Positions 52,466-62,464 of a stretch of 64,000 nucleotides of DNA are shown in pieces. The DNA lies in assembly GCF_040958095.1 (NCBI RefSeq), contig NC_091233.1, forward strand, positions 8,516,777 through 8,580,776. The letters run 5' to 3'. The position numbers were made by a program, and so were the translations under genes. Origin of the DNA: Procambarus clarkii (taxonomy: Eukaryota > Arthropoda > Malacostraca > Decapoda > Cambaridae). Position 1 is the first letter of the stretch. Every line of letters begins with the position of its first letter. A model generated the notes under the pieces. The model searched no databases, was not told the origin of the DNA, and worked only from the letters and a program-made list of their open reading frames with translations.

Positions 52466-53711
52466 CATTAACTTGCGGAGTAAAGTAGACTCAGTGTTAT
52501 GTGTACTACATCATATCTGGAAGCAAATTTACAAATGCAATTCAGCTTCAAATAGACAATGTAAACATTAGCAATAAAAATGATGGAAAGTTTCTTGGCC
52601 TATTCCTAGACAAGAGACTCAACTTCAGTACCCACATACAACACATAACTAAGAAAGTCTCTAAAACAGTTGGTATACTCTCCAAAATCAGATATTATGT
52701 ACCTAACTCTGCTCTCATCTCTCTATATTATGCACTAATCTATCACTATCTCAACTATGGTATCTGTGCATGGGGTTCAACCACTGCAAACCACCTTAAG
52801 TCCATCATCACCCAGCAAAATCTGCTATCAGAATAATATCAAATTCTGCTTTAAGACAACACTCAGCCCCCTTGTTTAACTCCCTAAACATGCTAAACAT
52901 AATCTCACTCCATAAATTCTCTTGTGTCAACTACATTAACAAAACCCTGTTCTTAAATGCAAATCCTGCTCTGAAACTCTTCCTGGACAGATGTAATAGG
53001 ACCCATTATCACCACACCAGAAATAAATATCTCTTTGATATCCCCAGAGTTAAACTTAATCTGTGTAAACACTCTATGCAAATAAAGGGACCCAGGTTAT
53101 GGAACTCACTCCCTATTGAATTGAAAAGCTGTCCAACTTTTACATCATTCAAAACCAATACTAAAAAGTACCTAATTTCATCTTCATAGTTTTTCAATTT
53201 TTGCCTTAAAATTGCACTGTATCTATTGCTACCCAATCTCCCAACCTTTATGTTCCCAATTTGAACATCTTTACCATTGTGATCATTGCTGTCTTATATG
53301 TGCTGTCAATCTCCTGTATGGTGTCTATAAATCTTGTTTAAATTACTAATCAAGCTGTCAATGTAATCAATCAGAGCTTTAATATAACAATGTGCTTTAA
53401 TATACTTACTAAGCTCTCTCATCTCATTTTTCTCTTGCAATGTATCTTTATCATTTATCAATTCTGATAGAAATTACCTACTTAAAATTATCTGTTAGAT
53501 TAAGGACCTGCCCGAAACGCTACGCGTACTAGTGGCTTTACAAGAGTGTAAATACTGTACTACCCAATGTATTCTCACAAACCCAATGTACCTTCTTGTA
53601 TATATGTAAATAAATAAATAAATAAATGTGTAACTTTGTGTTCATTAACTTACAGAGTAAAGTAGACTCAGTGTTATGTGTAATTTTGTGTTCATTAACT
53701 TGAGACGTCAG
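52451..53711. repeat. 50-bp tandem repeat split by the L2-like insert
   Basis: A 55-base segment starting GTGTAACTTTGTGTTCATTA occurs at 52,451-52,505 and again at 53,628-53,682 with two differences, on either side of the insert. A third, partial copy starts at 53,678. The 50-base spacing of the last two suggests a small tandem array into which the element went. Confidence 0.7.
52506..53627 (+). mobile_element. 5'-truncated L2/CR1-like retrotransposon
   Basis: The frame from about 52,506 reads the RT C-terminal region of L2/CR1-type non-LTR elements: FLGLFLDKRLNFSTHI, then LISLYYALIYHYLNYGICAWG. One base is lost near 52,817 (the frame moves and continues RIISNSAL), and then 52,872-53,189 continues to the protein end (KGPRLWNSLP motif). 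A 3' UTR and a (TAAA)n tail at 53,606-53,627 follow. Catalytic RT blocks and the endonuclease are missing, as expected of incomplete reverse transcription. It cannot make protein. Confidence 0.75.
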
Positions 53712-54319
53712 AGTGACTTTGTGATCATTATTCTTGCAGTGTCATTGTAACATCATGTTCAATTATCTTCGTGATATCAGTGTGTTAATTTCAATTGATT
53801 TGATACGCGGTGATTAGTAATCGTATTGACTGATCGATGTTTGAAATTGAAATTGAATTAAGTTTATTGATGTAAAATACACACAAAGGGATATTGTTCT
53901 TGTCATGTACTGTTAGTATTAACTTTTATGAATAAACTGACTGTTAAGTACACGTGCGTTTACGTTCACCCTTCAGACCCTTGCACCTAATAATAAATTT
54001 GCCAATATTCTCAATACTATCGTGAGCCTTTTTATGTTGCATGTATTACTTGAGCTCCAACTACTTTCATGGCCGTACACATCATATATAAATTCTATAT
54101 CGATGTGAATTGTGTTCGAGCTACTCTGATGACCTCTTTCTGAGGCCCCAAGAAGCTCCACGACCTAGTGGATAAGGAATGCCAATTATTTGGACTCCTG
54201 CAGCTGCTCTATGCGCCCCTGGTCAGTCATTAAAGTATAATCTGCCCTCAGCATTAGTTTGATGATATTTCAGTCCTTTCCTGACTGAGGTTTCTCGTAA
54301 CCTTTTGTTGCCAAGAGTC
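53712..54319. other. Unassigned stretch
   Basis: AT-rich and non-coding. An A-box-like CCTAGTGGATAAGG is at 54,163-54,176 with no matching box B. Confidence 0.5.
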
Positions 54320-55225
54320 ATGGCGGAGACTGTGCCAGAGGAGTGCCCAGAAGGCCACGGCACGAGTGGGACACCTGAGAGTATGAACCTGACTAACATC
54401 CTTGGAGATGCGTCAGGAGACCGCCAAGCCATTGAGTACCCTGTCTCGGTAGTGATGAGGGCAGAGGTGGCTGACGAGGAAGACACTGGAGAATATGAGA
54501 CAGTGTCGATTCAACCGGTGGAAGATATCGATGTAAATATAGCGTGGTTATTTGAGGAAGGTCCGACTCAGGAAGATGAAGTCTCGGTGAGGTCAAAAGT
54601 GAAGATGACCCTGCCGAAGAAGACTCATGTGAAGAGAGGGGACCGGAGTAGAGCCCAGACCGCTGAAATTAAGAGTCGGAAGGCGAAGGCAACTGTGCTG
54701 AGTAAGAATGAGGAAGGATGTGGACATACTGAGGACGGGAGTAGTGCGTCAAGTGGTCCACGAGCACAGAGGCATATGGATAGTGGAGTTAAGTTGTTTG
54801 AGATGTCAGGAGTTGACATGGTTCACAGAAAATGTGGAGGAGAGATAGTGAAGAAGAGTAATAGCCGAGAAAATGAAAGGAGAAGAGACAGTATGTGTGG
54901 AGAGATGCTTACGAGCTCTCTAGGAGAGGTAAAGCTCCTTAGGATCTCATCCTTCATCCCAGCTGCTTTAGATGCTTTCAACCTGATGCCACATTTTTCT
55001 GCTTTAATTGATCCCTGGTGCAACCTTCCAGGTCCTCAGGCTTGCCTGACTCCACAAACGCTTGCACCTTATCCATCTTGTCCTGTGAGTCTTCCCAAGA
55101 GAGAGAATATACACCTGCGGTCACACAGTTTATCTATTTCAACCAAGGGTGTACAAATCCACTCTTGGACAGGGTGTGGGTGTGTCAGTTCACTCTCCCG
55201 GACACAGGCCCCCAATTTATTATAG
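54320..55225 (+). CDS. Unassigned ORF, charged N-terminal part
   Basis: The first ATG (MAETVPEECPEG) at 54,320 opens about 301 codons. Residues 1 to about 205 are rich in Glu, Asp, Lys, Arg and Ser, low in hydrophobics, and have no motif I know. Past about 54,930 the sequence is antisense to a Gypsy gag start, so the C-terminal third is probably not native. A GAG|GTAAAG at about 54,926 could be a splice donor ending the exon near that point. It might be an exon of a nuclear or disordered protein, or a gag-like frame of a transposon. The single long frame in this gene-poor setting is the only support. Confidence 0.3.
   Translation: MAETVPEECPEGHGTSGTPESMNLTNILGDASGDRQAIEYPVSVVMRAEVADEEDTGEYETVSIQPVEDIDVNIAWLFEEGPTQEDEVSVRSKVKMTLPKKTHVKRGDRSRAQTAEIKSRKAKATVLSKNEEGCGHTEDGSSASSGPRAQRHMDSGVKLFEMSGVDMVHRKCGGEIVKKSNSRENERRRDSMCGEMLTSSLGEVKLLRISSFIPAALDAFNLMPHFSALIDPWCNLPGPQACLTPQTLAPYPSCPVSLPKRENIHLRSHSLSISTKGVQIHSWTGCGCVSSLSRTQAPNLL
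54931..55225 (-). mobile_element. Gypsy-like leader and gag N-terminus
   Basis: On the minus strand an ATG at 55,076 begins a gag-like start (MDKVQAFVESGKPEDLEG), followed after a frame change by EKCGIRLKASK-x-AGMKDEILRS, a helical motif I associate with decapod Gypsy gag proteins. Upstream, AATAAATTGGGGGCCTGTGT at about 55,222-55,203 resembles an LTR end followed by a primer-binding or leader segment. Homology stops abruptly near 54,931, where the unassigned plus-strand ORF begins to look native. Confidence 0.5.
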
Positions 55226-55640
55226 GTTGTGGGTTGGTGGTGTTGTCGTGTTGATCCTTCTTTCTGGACAACCCAACCCACGACTCGGTAGAGTGTTTAT
55301 ACTTCACTAGGAGATCACACTAGGCGCTTCTGGCTCTTGGAGAGGGGCTCAACGTCTTACGTTTAGGAGATGCGGCACCAACAATTAGCCTCGTTGTCAC
55401 GTGCACACACCCACTCGAGTCGCCGTGACTCCCCACTCTCTCCTTATGTGATATCATCTCCCCAATCCCCTTTGACTTACTAGTTTTCCATCCTACCCTG
55501 TCCACAGCAGTAGTTGTTGGTTCTTTCTCTCTCTCTCTCTCTTTCTTTACTATTTCCTCGGAAGCCTCACTAGGACAAGGGCAAACACCAGCAAATTTGA
55601 ATACATTTACTGGACAAAGGACATACACACATATAATAAT
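55226..55640 (-). mobile_element. Probable LTR of the Gypsy-like element
   Basis: Lies directly upstream of the leader on the minus strand. It contains a (CT)n run at 55,526-55,545 and a 102-codon minus-strand frame without a recognised domain. LTR status is inferred from position only; no partner LTR was found in the window. Confidence 0.3.
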
Positions 55641-57380
55641 AATGAATCCTACACTCTACACTATTTCAGTCAGGTTGCACTCCAACACCATCAGAACTCT
55701 ATCATCAGCTTATCAAGTGATATCCTATCTTCTGATTCACCACCTGATGCTATAAACCTCCTCAAGTAGATCAAGTCTTATAATATAATGTTGCACTATC
55801 AGCAAGAGAATATATATATATATATCTATAAACATGTACAAGGAAAATCAGCATATGAATGCAATAACTTATATCAGTATAAATGTTCCTTGATACACAA
55901 CAATGGTCAATCGATCACCCTATCAGTCCTAGAACACATACAACTGTAGGTAATCCAGCATACGACTGTAACGCTATACTTCAGTACAAACACCTTGGTA
56001 CAAAAATGGCAAACTATCACTCGCCTTTCACTGCATCTTACACGCTAAAGCCAAACACTCTATCAACTCCCTACAAGAGATCATTTAGAACTTCCCTTCC
56101 ACATCTGGAAGTTCACTACCCTGATATCTTCAGGTTATTCCGGGTTTCTACCAGGGTCCTCTGCAGCTCCTCCAGGCTACTACCATGAAGTTTCCTTGAA
56201 CAACTATGGTGCTTCACTACTTCTATTAGGGTCCTCCACAGCTCTCCTGGCTGCTACACCATGAAGTTTCCTCGAGCAACTATGGTGCTTCACCACCTCT
56301 ACAGAAGCACGTGACACTCCTCTTCACTGCTTCTCCTCACAGCTCGAGATCCTCTCCTCCACTACCTTGGAGTCTCATCAACTACTCCCTCTGTGCTGGC
56401 TTCGAAGTTCTCAGCCACTTCTTCCCAAAGACAAACCTGCAACCCATTGACACTCCAATAAAACTGTTTCCCCTTAAACACATAAACAAAAATAACCACA
56501 CAATATGTTTGCCTTCAACATCTATCTGCTCTCTACATACTGTGAGAGTGGACTCCCCCGTTTTGGGCTGGTCCATGCTCCGCCTTGCCCGGCGGTACTC
56601 ACTCACTCTGGGAGGGTCCTCAGCCACCAGGAGCTGGGCCTCTCAGTCACCTGCCAGCGCTCAGAGGAGATGGATGTCGCTCCGTGTTCCTCCCTCTCCA
56701 CTCTCTTATTTTAGGTCTTCTGCCTTATCAAAACATGTCTAACTTATTAATAAACATTGCTACTGTCGCTGGGCACATGACCAACTACAAGCAATTACTA
56801 TAAACTGGCTTATATCGGGCTTACCACGGATTGTCTAGTCTAGTCAAGGGCGCTATCCCTCTGACGGCGTCTGGTCAGGGCGCTCCACACAGCCCACGAA
56901 AATGTCTCTGGGCAGCTTAATAAACTCTCCTCGCCGTCCAGGACTTGAAACCACAACGTCCTCAGCTCAATTCCACAGCTGGTATGTCTACACACTTCTC
57001 TTCTCTTGGAGATATATCACTAGGGGTTCCTTTCTGACGGGAGCTCAAACGGAGCGCGGCTTTCCCCCTGCGATGTCTGGCCTCAAGTGAGGTCAAAGCC
57101 CTCTAGAAGCGAGCCTCACGCCTCCAGTAAATTATCCACATCTCCTAACCAGTCATTTATCTGTTTTCTTATTCACTGCTCATAATCTTAAACTGTTTAT
57201 TGAATCCAACAAACTATTTTACATCTGTGTTATCGCCTCTATATTTCCTATACCTTCTAGTTAGGTCGAGCTTGTTGAATAACTCTCAAGAAAGAGACTC
57301 GTTTCTCCTGTAGGCTGAGATCATAACACCTATTCACCACAAAAAAGGGATAATCTCACACACCCTACTTTTAGTGAAAA
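55641..57380. other. Unassigned stretch with a 75-bp duplication
   Basis: A 75-bp direct repeat (AGGGTCCTC at 56,153 and 56,228, to about 56,302) is present. Several plus-strand frames of 60-143 codons in 56,311-56,803 overlap one another in different frames and have no recognised domain. The composition is C-rich on the plus strand. Confidence 0.4.
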
Positions 57381-57381
57381 C

Positions 57382-58092
57382 AAACTGCAAGTTTACTTCA
57401 TGTAGAACATGAACACACTACAAGTTTACATGTTGTAGAACATGAACACACTACAAGTTTACATGCTGCAGAACATGAACACACTACAAGTTTACATGTT
57501 GTAGAACATGAACACACTACAAGTTTACTTGATGTAGAACATGAACACACCACAAGTTTACATGTTGTAGAACATGAACACACTACAAGTTTACATGTTG
57601 TAGAGCATGAACACACTACAAGTTTACATGCTGCAGAACATGAACACACTACAAGTTTACATGTTGTAGACCATGAACACACTACAAGTTTACTTGATGT
57701 ATAACATGAACACACTACAAGTTTACATGTTGTAGAACATGAACACACTACAAGTTTACATGTTGTAGAGCATGAACACACTACAAGTTTACTTGATGTA
57801 GAACATGAACACACAAGTTAACATGTTGTATAACATGAACACAATACAAGTTTACATGATGTAGAACATGAACACACTACAAGTTTACATGTAGAACATG
57901 AGCACACTACAAGTTTACATGCTGTAGAGCATGTACACACTAAAAGTTTACTTGATGTAGAACATGAACACACTACAAGTTTACATGTTGTAGAACATGC
58001 ACACCCTAAAAGTTTACTTGATGTAGAACATGAACACACTGCAAGTTTGCATGTTGTAGAACATGAACACACTACAAGTTGTTGTAGTATGT
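57382..58092. repeat. 33-bp minisatellite, about 21 copies
   Basis: Unit close to CATGAACACACTACAAGTTT plus ACATGTTGTAGAA. Variants alternate ATGTTGTA, TTGATGTA and ATGCTGCA in the second half. Since 33 is a multiple of three, the minus strand stays open as repeats of CSCSTTCKLVV over two frames of 138 and 139 codons. I take those as by-products of the repeat. Confidence 0.95.
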
Positions 58093-58471
58093 AAGGTGGA
58101 GTGAGCGATGGAGACTCTACTATGTTGGACGAAGCCGCCCCCCCCCCCCCCAAATGTAATGTATACAATGGAGCTAATGTATACAATATAATGTATATTC
58201 TACCAGCTCTCTGCCAGAAACAGACGAGACTTGTCATACTCCCTTACACTAATAAAAATAGAACACTAACTGTAGCCTGGAGAGGGAGGCAGCTACCTTT
58301 GCTGTAGCCTACTTCAAAGAAACACCAAATTAGGGTGTGGGAGAATCTCGCTGACCACCAGTCGCCGGTACTCACACTGCATGCCAGCTTACATGATACT
58401 TGTTCTTGGTTTTCTGCAATACTTCATAAAGCCTCCACTCTCCGTATCTCTCCCTCAATGTTACAATCCAG
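58093..58471. other. Unassigned stretch
   Basis: Contains a poly-C run at 58,139-58,151 and a doubled AATGTATACAATG. No gene is seen. Confidence 0.5.
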
Positions 58472-58696
58472 CTAGTTAGTGTACAGGCCCACACTTCTAA
58501 AACCATAATAATTTATATGCTTTTGTATAAATTTACTTGGAAAAGTATATTTTGGTAGCAGTCTTTCCTGTAGACATATATTATTAAATATGACCGAAAA
58601 AGTAAGATTAATAATTCTAACACGAATTTTCTCAATCTTTCGTACATTTCTTTTCACTGTTGGAGGTAATTCAAAAATCAATTCTCCAAAATTCAT
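58472..58696 (-). pseudogene. Penelope-like element, N-terminus of second copy
   Basis: A 74-codon frame beginning MNFGELIF and containing RKIEKIRVRIINLTF. I recognise it as the N-terminal start of a decapod Penelope-like ORF. It lies downstream of the RT/GIY-YIG copy in the same direction, so the two are head to tail with a shared spacer. It breaks off near 58,472. Confidence 0.55.
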
Positions 58697-58976
58697 TTTT
58701 ATTTCTAGTCTGACGTGACACGAGCGCGTTTCGTAAAACTTATTACATTTTCAAACACTTTAGTTTACAAATACACAACTGAATAGAACTTACATGTCTC
58801 CGATTTTGTTTATATCTACATTTGAGTGAGGTGGATGGGGTGAGGTGGCATTAATAGGGTATTAATTTCATCAACACAAGACAGAACAAGAGGTGGCATT
58901 AATAGGGTATTAATTTCATCAACACAAGACAGAACACGAAACAATGGGTATTGAAATGGAAGTGATTGTAGAAAGC
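58697..58976 (-). repeat. Penelope inter-copy spacer (pLTR-like)
   Basis: This is the sequence between the end of one Penelope ORF and the start of the next, equivalent to the pseudo-LTR of such elements. It includes a 48-bp direct repeat (58,842-58,937) whose unit holds a perfect hairpin ATTAATA-GGG-TATTAAT. On the minus strand ACGAAACGCGCTCGTGTC near 58,738-58,721 resembles the 3' half (GAAA, stem III, GUC) of the hammerhead ribozymes reported for this class; the CUGAUGA core was not found. Confidence 0.45.
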
Positions 58977-59771
58977 CTATTGGTCCATATTTCTTGATGC
59001 TTCTATATTGGAGCGGAGTCTTGAGGTGGGTAGAATATAGTTGTGCATTAATTGGCTGTTGATTGCTGGTGTTGACTTCTTAATGTGTAGTGCCTCGCAA
59101 ACGTCAAGCCGCCTGCTATCGCTGTATCTATCGATGATTTCTGTGTTGTTTACTAGGATTTCTCTGGCGATGGTTTGGTTGTGGGAAGAGATTATATGTT
59201 CCTTAATGGAGCCCTGTTGTTTATGCATCGTTAAACGCCTAGAAAGAGATGTTGTTGTCTTGCCTATATATTGGGTTTTTTGGAGCTTACAGTCCCCAAG
59301 TGGGCATTTGAAGGCATAGACGACGTTGGTCTCTTTTAAAGCGTTCTGCTTTGTGTCTGGAGAGTTTCTCATGAGTAGGCTGGCCGTTTTTCTGGTTTTA
59401 TAGTAAATCGTCAGTTGTATCCTCTGATTTTTGTCTGTAGGGATAACGTTTCTATTAACAATATCTTTCAGGACCCTTTCCTCCGTTTTATGAGCTGTGG
59501 AAAAGAAGTTCCTGTAAAATAGTCTAATAGGGGGTATAGGTGTTGTGTTAGTTGTCTCTTCAGAGGTTGCATGGCGTTTCACTTTCCTTCTTATGATGTC
59601 TTCGACGAAACCATTGGAGAAGCCGTTGTTGACTAGGACCTGCCTTACCCTACAGAGTTCTTCATCGACTTGCTTCCATTCTGAGCTGTGGCTTAGAGCA
59701 CGGTCGACATATGCGTTAACGACACTCCTCTTGTACCTTTCTGGGCAGTCGCTGTTGGCATTTAGGCACAT
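58977..59771 (-). pseudogene. Penelope-like element, GIY-YIG endonuclease part
   Basis: 264 codons that continue the RT frame after one in-frame TGA. The N-terminal part (about residues 1-140) is the linker after RT. The GIY-YIG nuclease follows: VVYAFKCP (150-157) with a CPLGDC metal-binding pair, QYIGKT (167-172), Arg at 178-179, His183 and Glu226 with Asn238, the usual catalytic set. The nuclease nicks target DNA for priming. Apart from the stop between the two parts it looks intact, so decay is recent or the stop is read through. Confidence 0.85.
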
Positions 59772-60803
59772 TCATATGTTCGTTTCCTTAGTGTAGACTG
59801 CAGTGTGGAAACCTCCGCTCTTTTCCATGACTGTTACATCTAGAAAGGGCAGCTTCCCATCCTTTTCCATCTCGTAAGTGAAACGCAGCACGGAACTCTG
59901 CTCAAATGCCTCCTTCAGCTCCTGCAGATGTCTGACATCAGGTACCTGTGTAAAAATGTCGTCAACATACCTGCAGTATATGGCCGGTTTCAAGTTCATG
60001 TCGACTAAGACTTTTTGCTCGATGGTACCCATGTAGAAGTTTGCAAACAGGACACCTAGGGGAGAACCCATGGCGACCCCATCTACTTGCTTATACATGT
60101 GCCCATCCGGGCTCAAAAAGGGTGCCTCTTTAGTACAAGCTTGGAGTAGTTTCCTTAGAATATTTTCGGGTATGTCAAGAGGAGTACAGGCTGGATCACG
60201 ATAAACTATGTCGGCTATCATCCCGATTGTCTCGTCCACAGGTACGTTGGTAAACAGCGATTCTACGTCCAACGAGGCTCTTATCCCTGTGGCCAGTGTG
60301 CCCCGCAGTAAGTCAACAAATTCCTTTGGAGACTTCAGGCTGAAGGCGCAAGGAACATAAGGAGTCAGCAGGCCGTTGAGTCGCTTCGCCAGTCTGTACG
60401 TGGGTGTGGGTATCTGGCTAATGATTGGCCGAAGTGGGTTTCCAGGCTTGTGTGTCTTGACATTTCCATACGCATATCCAGGTTTATATTCCCCAATGAT
60501 CTTTGGCAGGTGAAGTCCGGATTTCTTGGTGTTCACAGTTTCGATCAGTTTGTTGACCTTTGCTTTCAATTCGGCTGTAGTGTCCTTCGTTACCCTTTGG
60601 AACTTAGTTTGGTCAGAGAGTATGAGGTTCATTTTCGCCAGATATTCGTCTTTTTTAAGAATGACATATATTGGCGACTTGTCACCTCTCCTGACAACTA
60701 TCTCCTTGTTCTCACGAAGGCTTTTAGCTGCCGATTTGAGCTCGGGGGACAGTATGGTGCTATGGACATCTGGACATCTATTTAGCAGATGACATATGGA
60801 CAT
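59772..60803 (-). pseudogene. Penelope-like element, reverse transcriptase part
   Basis: 343 codons. RT motifs in order: YGNVKTHKPGNPLRPI (112-127), the Penelope hallmark SLFTNVP (182-188) with the catalytic Asp179, GVAMGSPLG (242-250), YVDD (279-282) and LPFLDV (318-323). A TGA at 59,774-59,772 separates it from the nuclease. The N-terminal 150-200 residues are missing: the first 16 or so residues read through the duplicated 34-bp repeat at 60,771-60,826 and are not native. The enzyme class copies its RNA at nicked DNA ends. Confidence 0.9.
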
Positions 60804-60826
60804 ATGGACATCTATTTAGCAGATGA
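60771..60826. repeat. 34-bp direct duplication at Penelope/Gypsy junction
   Basis: TGGACATCTATTTAGCAGAT plus GA occurs at 60,771-60,792 and 60,805-60,826. The right copy reads in frame with Gypsy gag-like sequence (DIYLADEEETDYIK), so the Gypsy relic seems to be the target and the repeat arose at the insertion. Confidence 0.7.
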
Positions 60827-61664
60827 AGAAGAAACCGACTACATCAAATGTGCGAAGTCAGCTGACACCTAACGCCTCATCCATCGGCTTACACCAGAAC
60901 CACCTTCCAGTAAGAAGTCTTGGTATAGTTATGATAAAGTAGGTACAGATCAAGCAAGCTCTCAATTGTATTGTAAGTATTGCAAACTCTATGGACATAC
61001 CATTGATAGATGTGGGAAAGCTCAATACAAAAGCAATGAAACAACTAAACCCAAACCGACTCCTCCTAAGTCCGGTAAGCCTGTGATGAATGTTGGTGTT
61101 CCTATTAATTATCTTTCTCTCTTCAGCAAACACCTGTATCCAGGAACTGTCTCTACCAACGGTACAGATTCGGAGGGACGTTTCAAATTGAAGATCTTGA
61201 GGGACACAGCGGCTCTTCAGTCCATAATATTGAAATCAGCTGTGCCTAACATCACCTACACCGGGGAAACCGTCCTTATCACTGACCTCACTGCTACCAT
61301 TCCGTATCAACTCGCCAGAGTCCACCTGGATTGTCCTTTTGTGACCGGTGAAGTCCAAGTCGCCATCAAGAAGCCTTTTCCCATGTCTGGAGTGCAACTT
61401 CTCCTGGGCAACGACTTGGCAGAAGATTTGCAACCGTCCATCCTGATCATCATGGACAAACCCCAGGTGTGTAACTCTGTAGTGGACAATCCCATCTTTG
61501 AGTATGTTTCAGCAGAGGTCCAAGAAAGTGATGAAGTTTCTCCTCCGGTTTTGGTGACCACCTATGCACAAGCTGCACGCCCGCAACCAGCTGACTACTG
61601 CTACCGCTGTCCCTCAACACCCTCAGAATCTACCACTGAATTTTACCAGTTTGGAGTTCCGTAA
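60811..61664 (+). pseudogene. Gypsy gag end and protease
   Basis: A gag tail (60,811-60,868, closed by TAA at 60,870) is followed in another alignment by an open frame from 60,873 to a stop at 61,664. This carries a zinc knuckle CKYCKLYGHTIDRC (CX2CX4HX4C, 60,972-61,013) and a retropepsin-like domain with DTAA at its active site (Asp at about 61,203) and LLLGNDLA near its end. The usual active-site triad is DTG or DSG, so Ala in place of Gly is unusual and probably inactivating. The next part, integrase, needs a change of frame. Confidence 0.75.
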
Positions 61665-61865
61665 GTTACAGAGGGAGGTTCAATCATTAACACCATTATT
61701 CTTCCAGGCTGAGACTAAACCTGACAGTATTCCTGGGTTCTTCTTAGAGAATCAGTTGCTTTACCGCAGGTACAGACCCAGTAAGCTGAAGGAGGACGAC
61801 GATTGGGCAAATGTCGAACAACTAGTGGTTCCCACCAGATTACAGCCCGATATTCTATACCTGGC
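61622..61865 (+). pseudogene. Gypsy integrase N-terminal fragment
   Basis: In the +1-shifted frame: LEFRKLQREVQ, then PGFFLENQLLYRRYRP, then QLVVPTRLQPDILYLAHSG, which is the linker and the first histidine region of the integrase HHCC zinc domain. It breaks at the SINE. No RT or RNase H lies between protease and this segment (about 150 bases apart). Confidence 0.65.
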
Positions 61866-62117
61866 CCATTCAGGCTTGTTTGCATTTGTGTTCCTCACGT
61901 GTGCCCCAAAGAATGAGGTGATTTGATAAAATGCTATGCCCAAGATTACCATCCGAGTGCCGGCGGGGAAGTGGTTCATATAGCCTCGGCTATCACTTCC
62001 TTATGTCCGGTCGTGATGGTCAAGCGGATTAAGGCGTCCCTGTACATACCAGTTGTGGGAGTATGGGTTCGAGTCACTTCTGGGGTGTGAGTTTTCAGTT
62101 GTATATAGTCCTGGGGA
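61866..62117 (+). mobile_element. tRNA-derived SINE, duplicate 1
   Basis: Near its 3' end a perfect box A (TGGTCAAGCGG, 62,017-62,027) and box B-like GGTTCGAGTC (62,066-62,075) mark a tRNA-like part. About 150 bases of conserved body precede it, including an imperfect palindrome AAGTGG...ATAGCC-TC-GGCTAT...CACTT. It ends in GAGTTTTCAGTTGTATATAG. The insertion cuts the Gypsy integrase. Confidence 0.7.
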
Positions 62118-62458
<341 letters not shown>

Positions 62459-62464
62459 AAGCAA

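Noticed and set aside
54163..54230. A-box-like tRNA fragment
   Set aside because: No box B at the right distance and no stem pairing.
57382..58092. CRISPR-like array
   Set aside because: The 33-bp units abut each other without distinct spacers, and the genome is eukaryotic.
57398..58237. Cys-rich repeat protein on the minus strand
   Set aside because: The 33-bp minisatellite keeps the frame open mechanically. There is no start context and no other support, so it is kept as a repeat and only raised as a check.
59041..59796. Plus-strand ORFs of 83-92 codons opposite the Penelope element
   Set aside because: Antisense shadows of the RT/GIY-YIG coding sequence.
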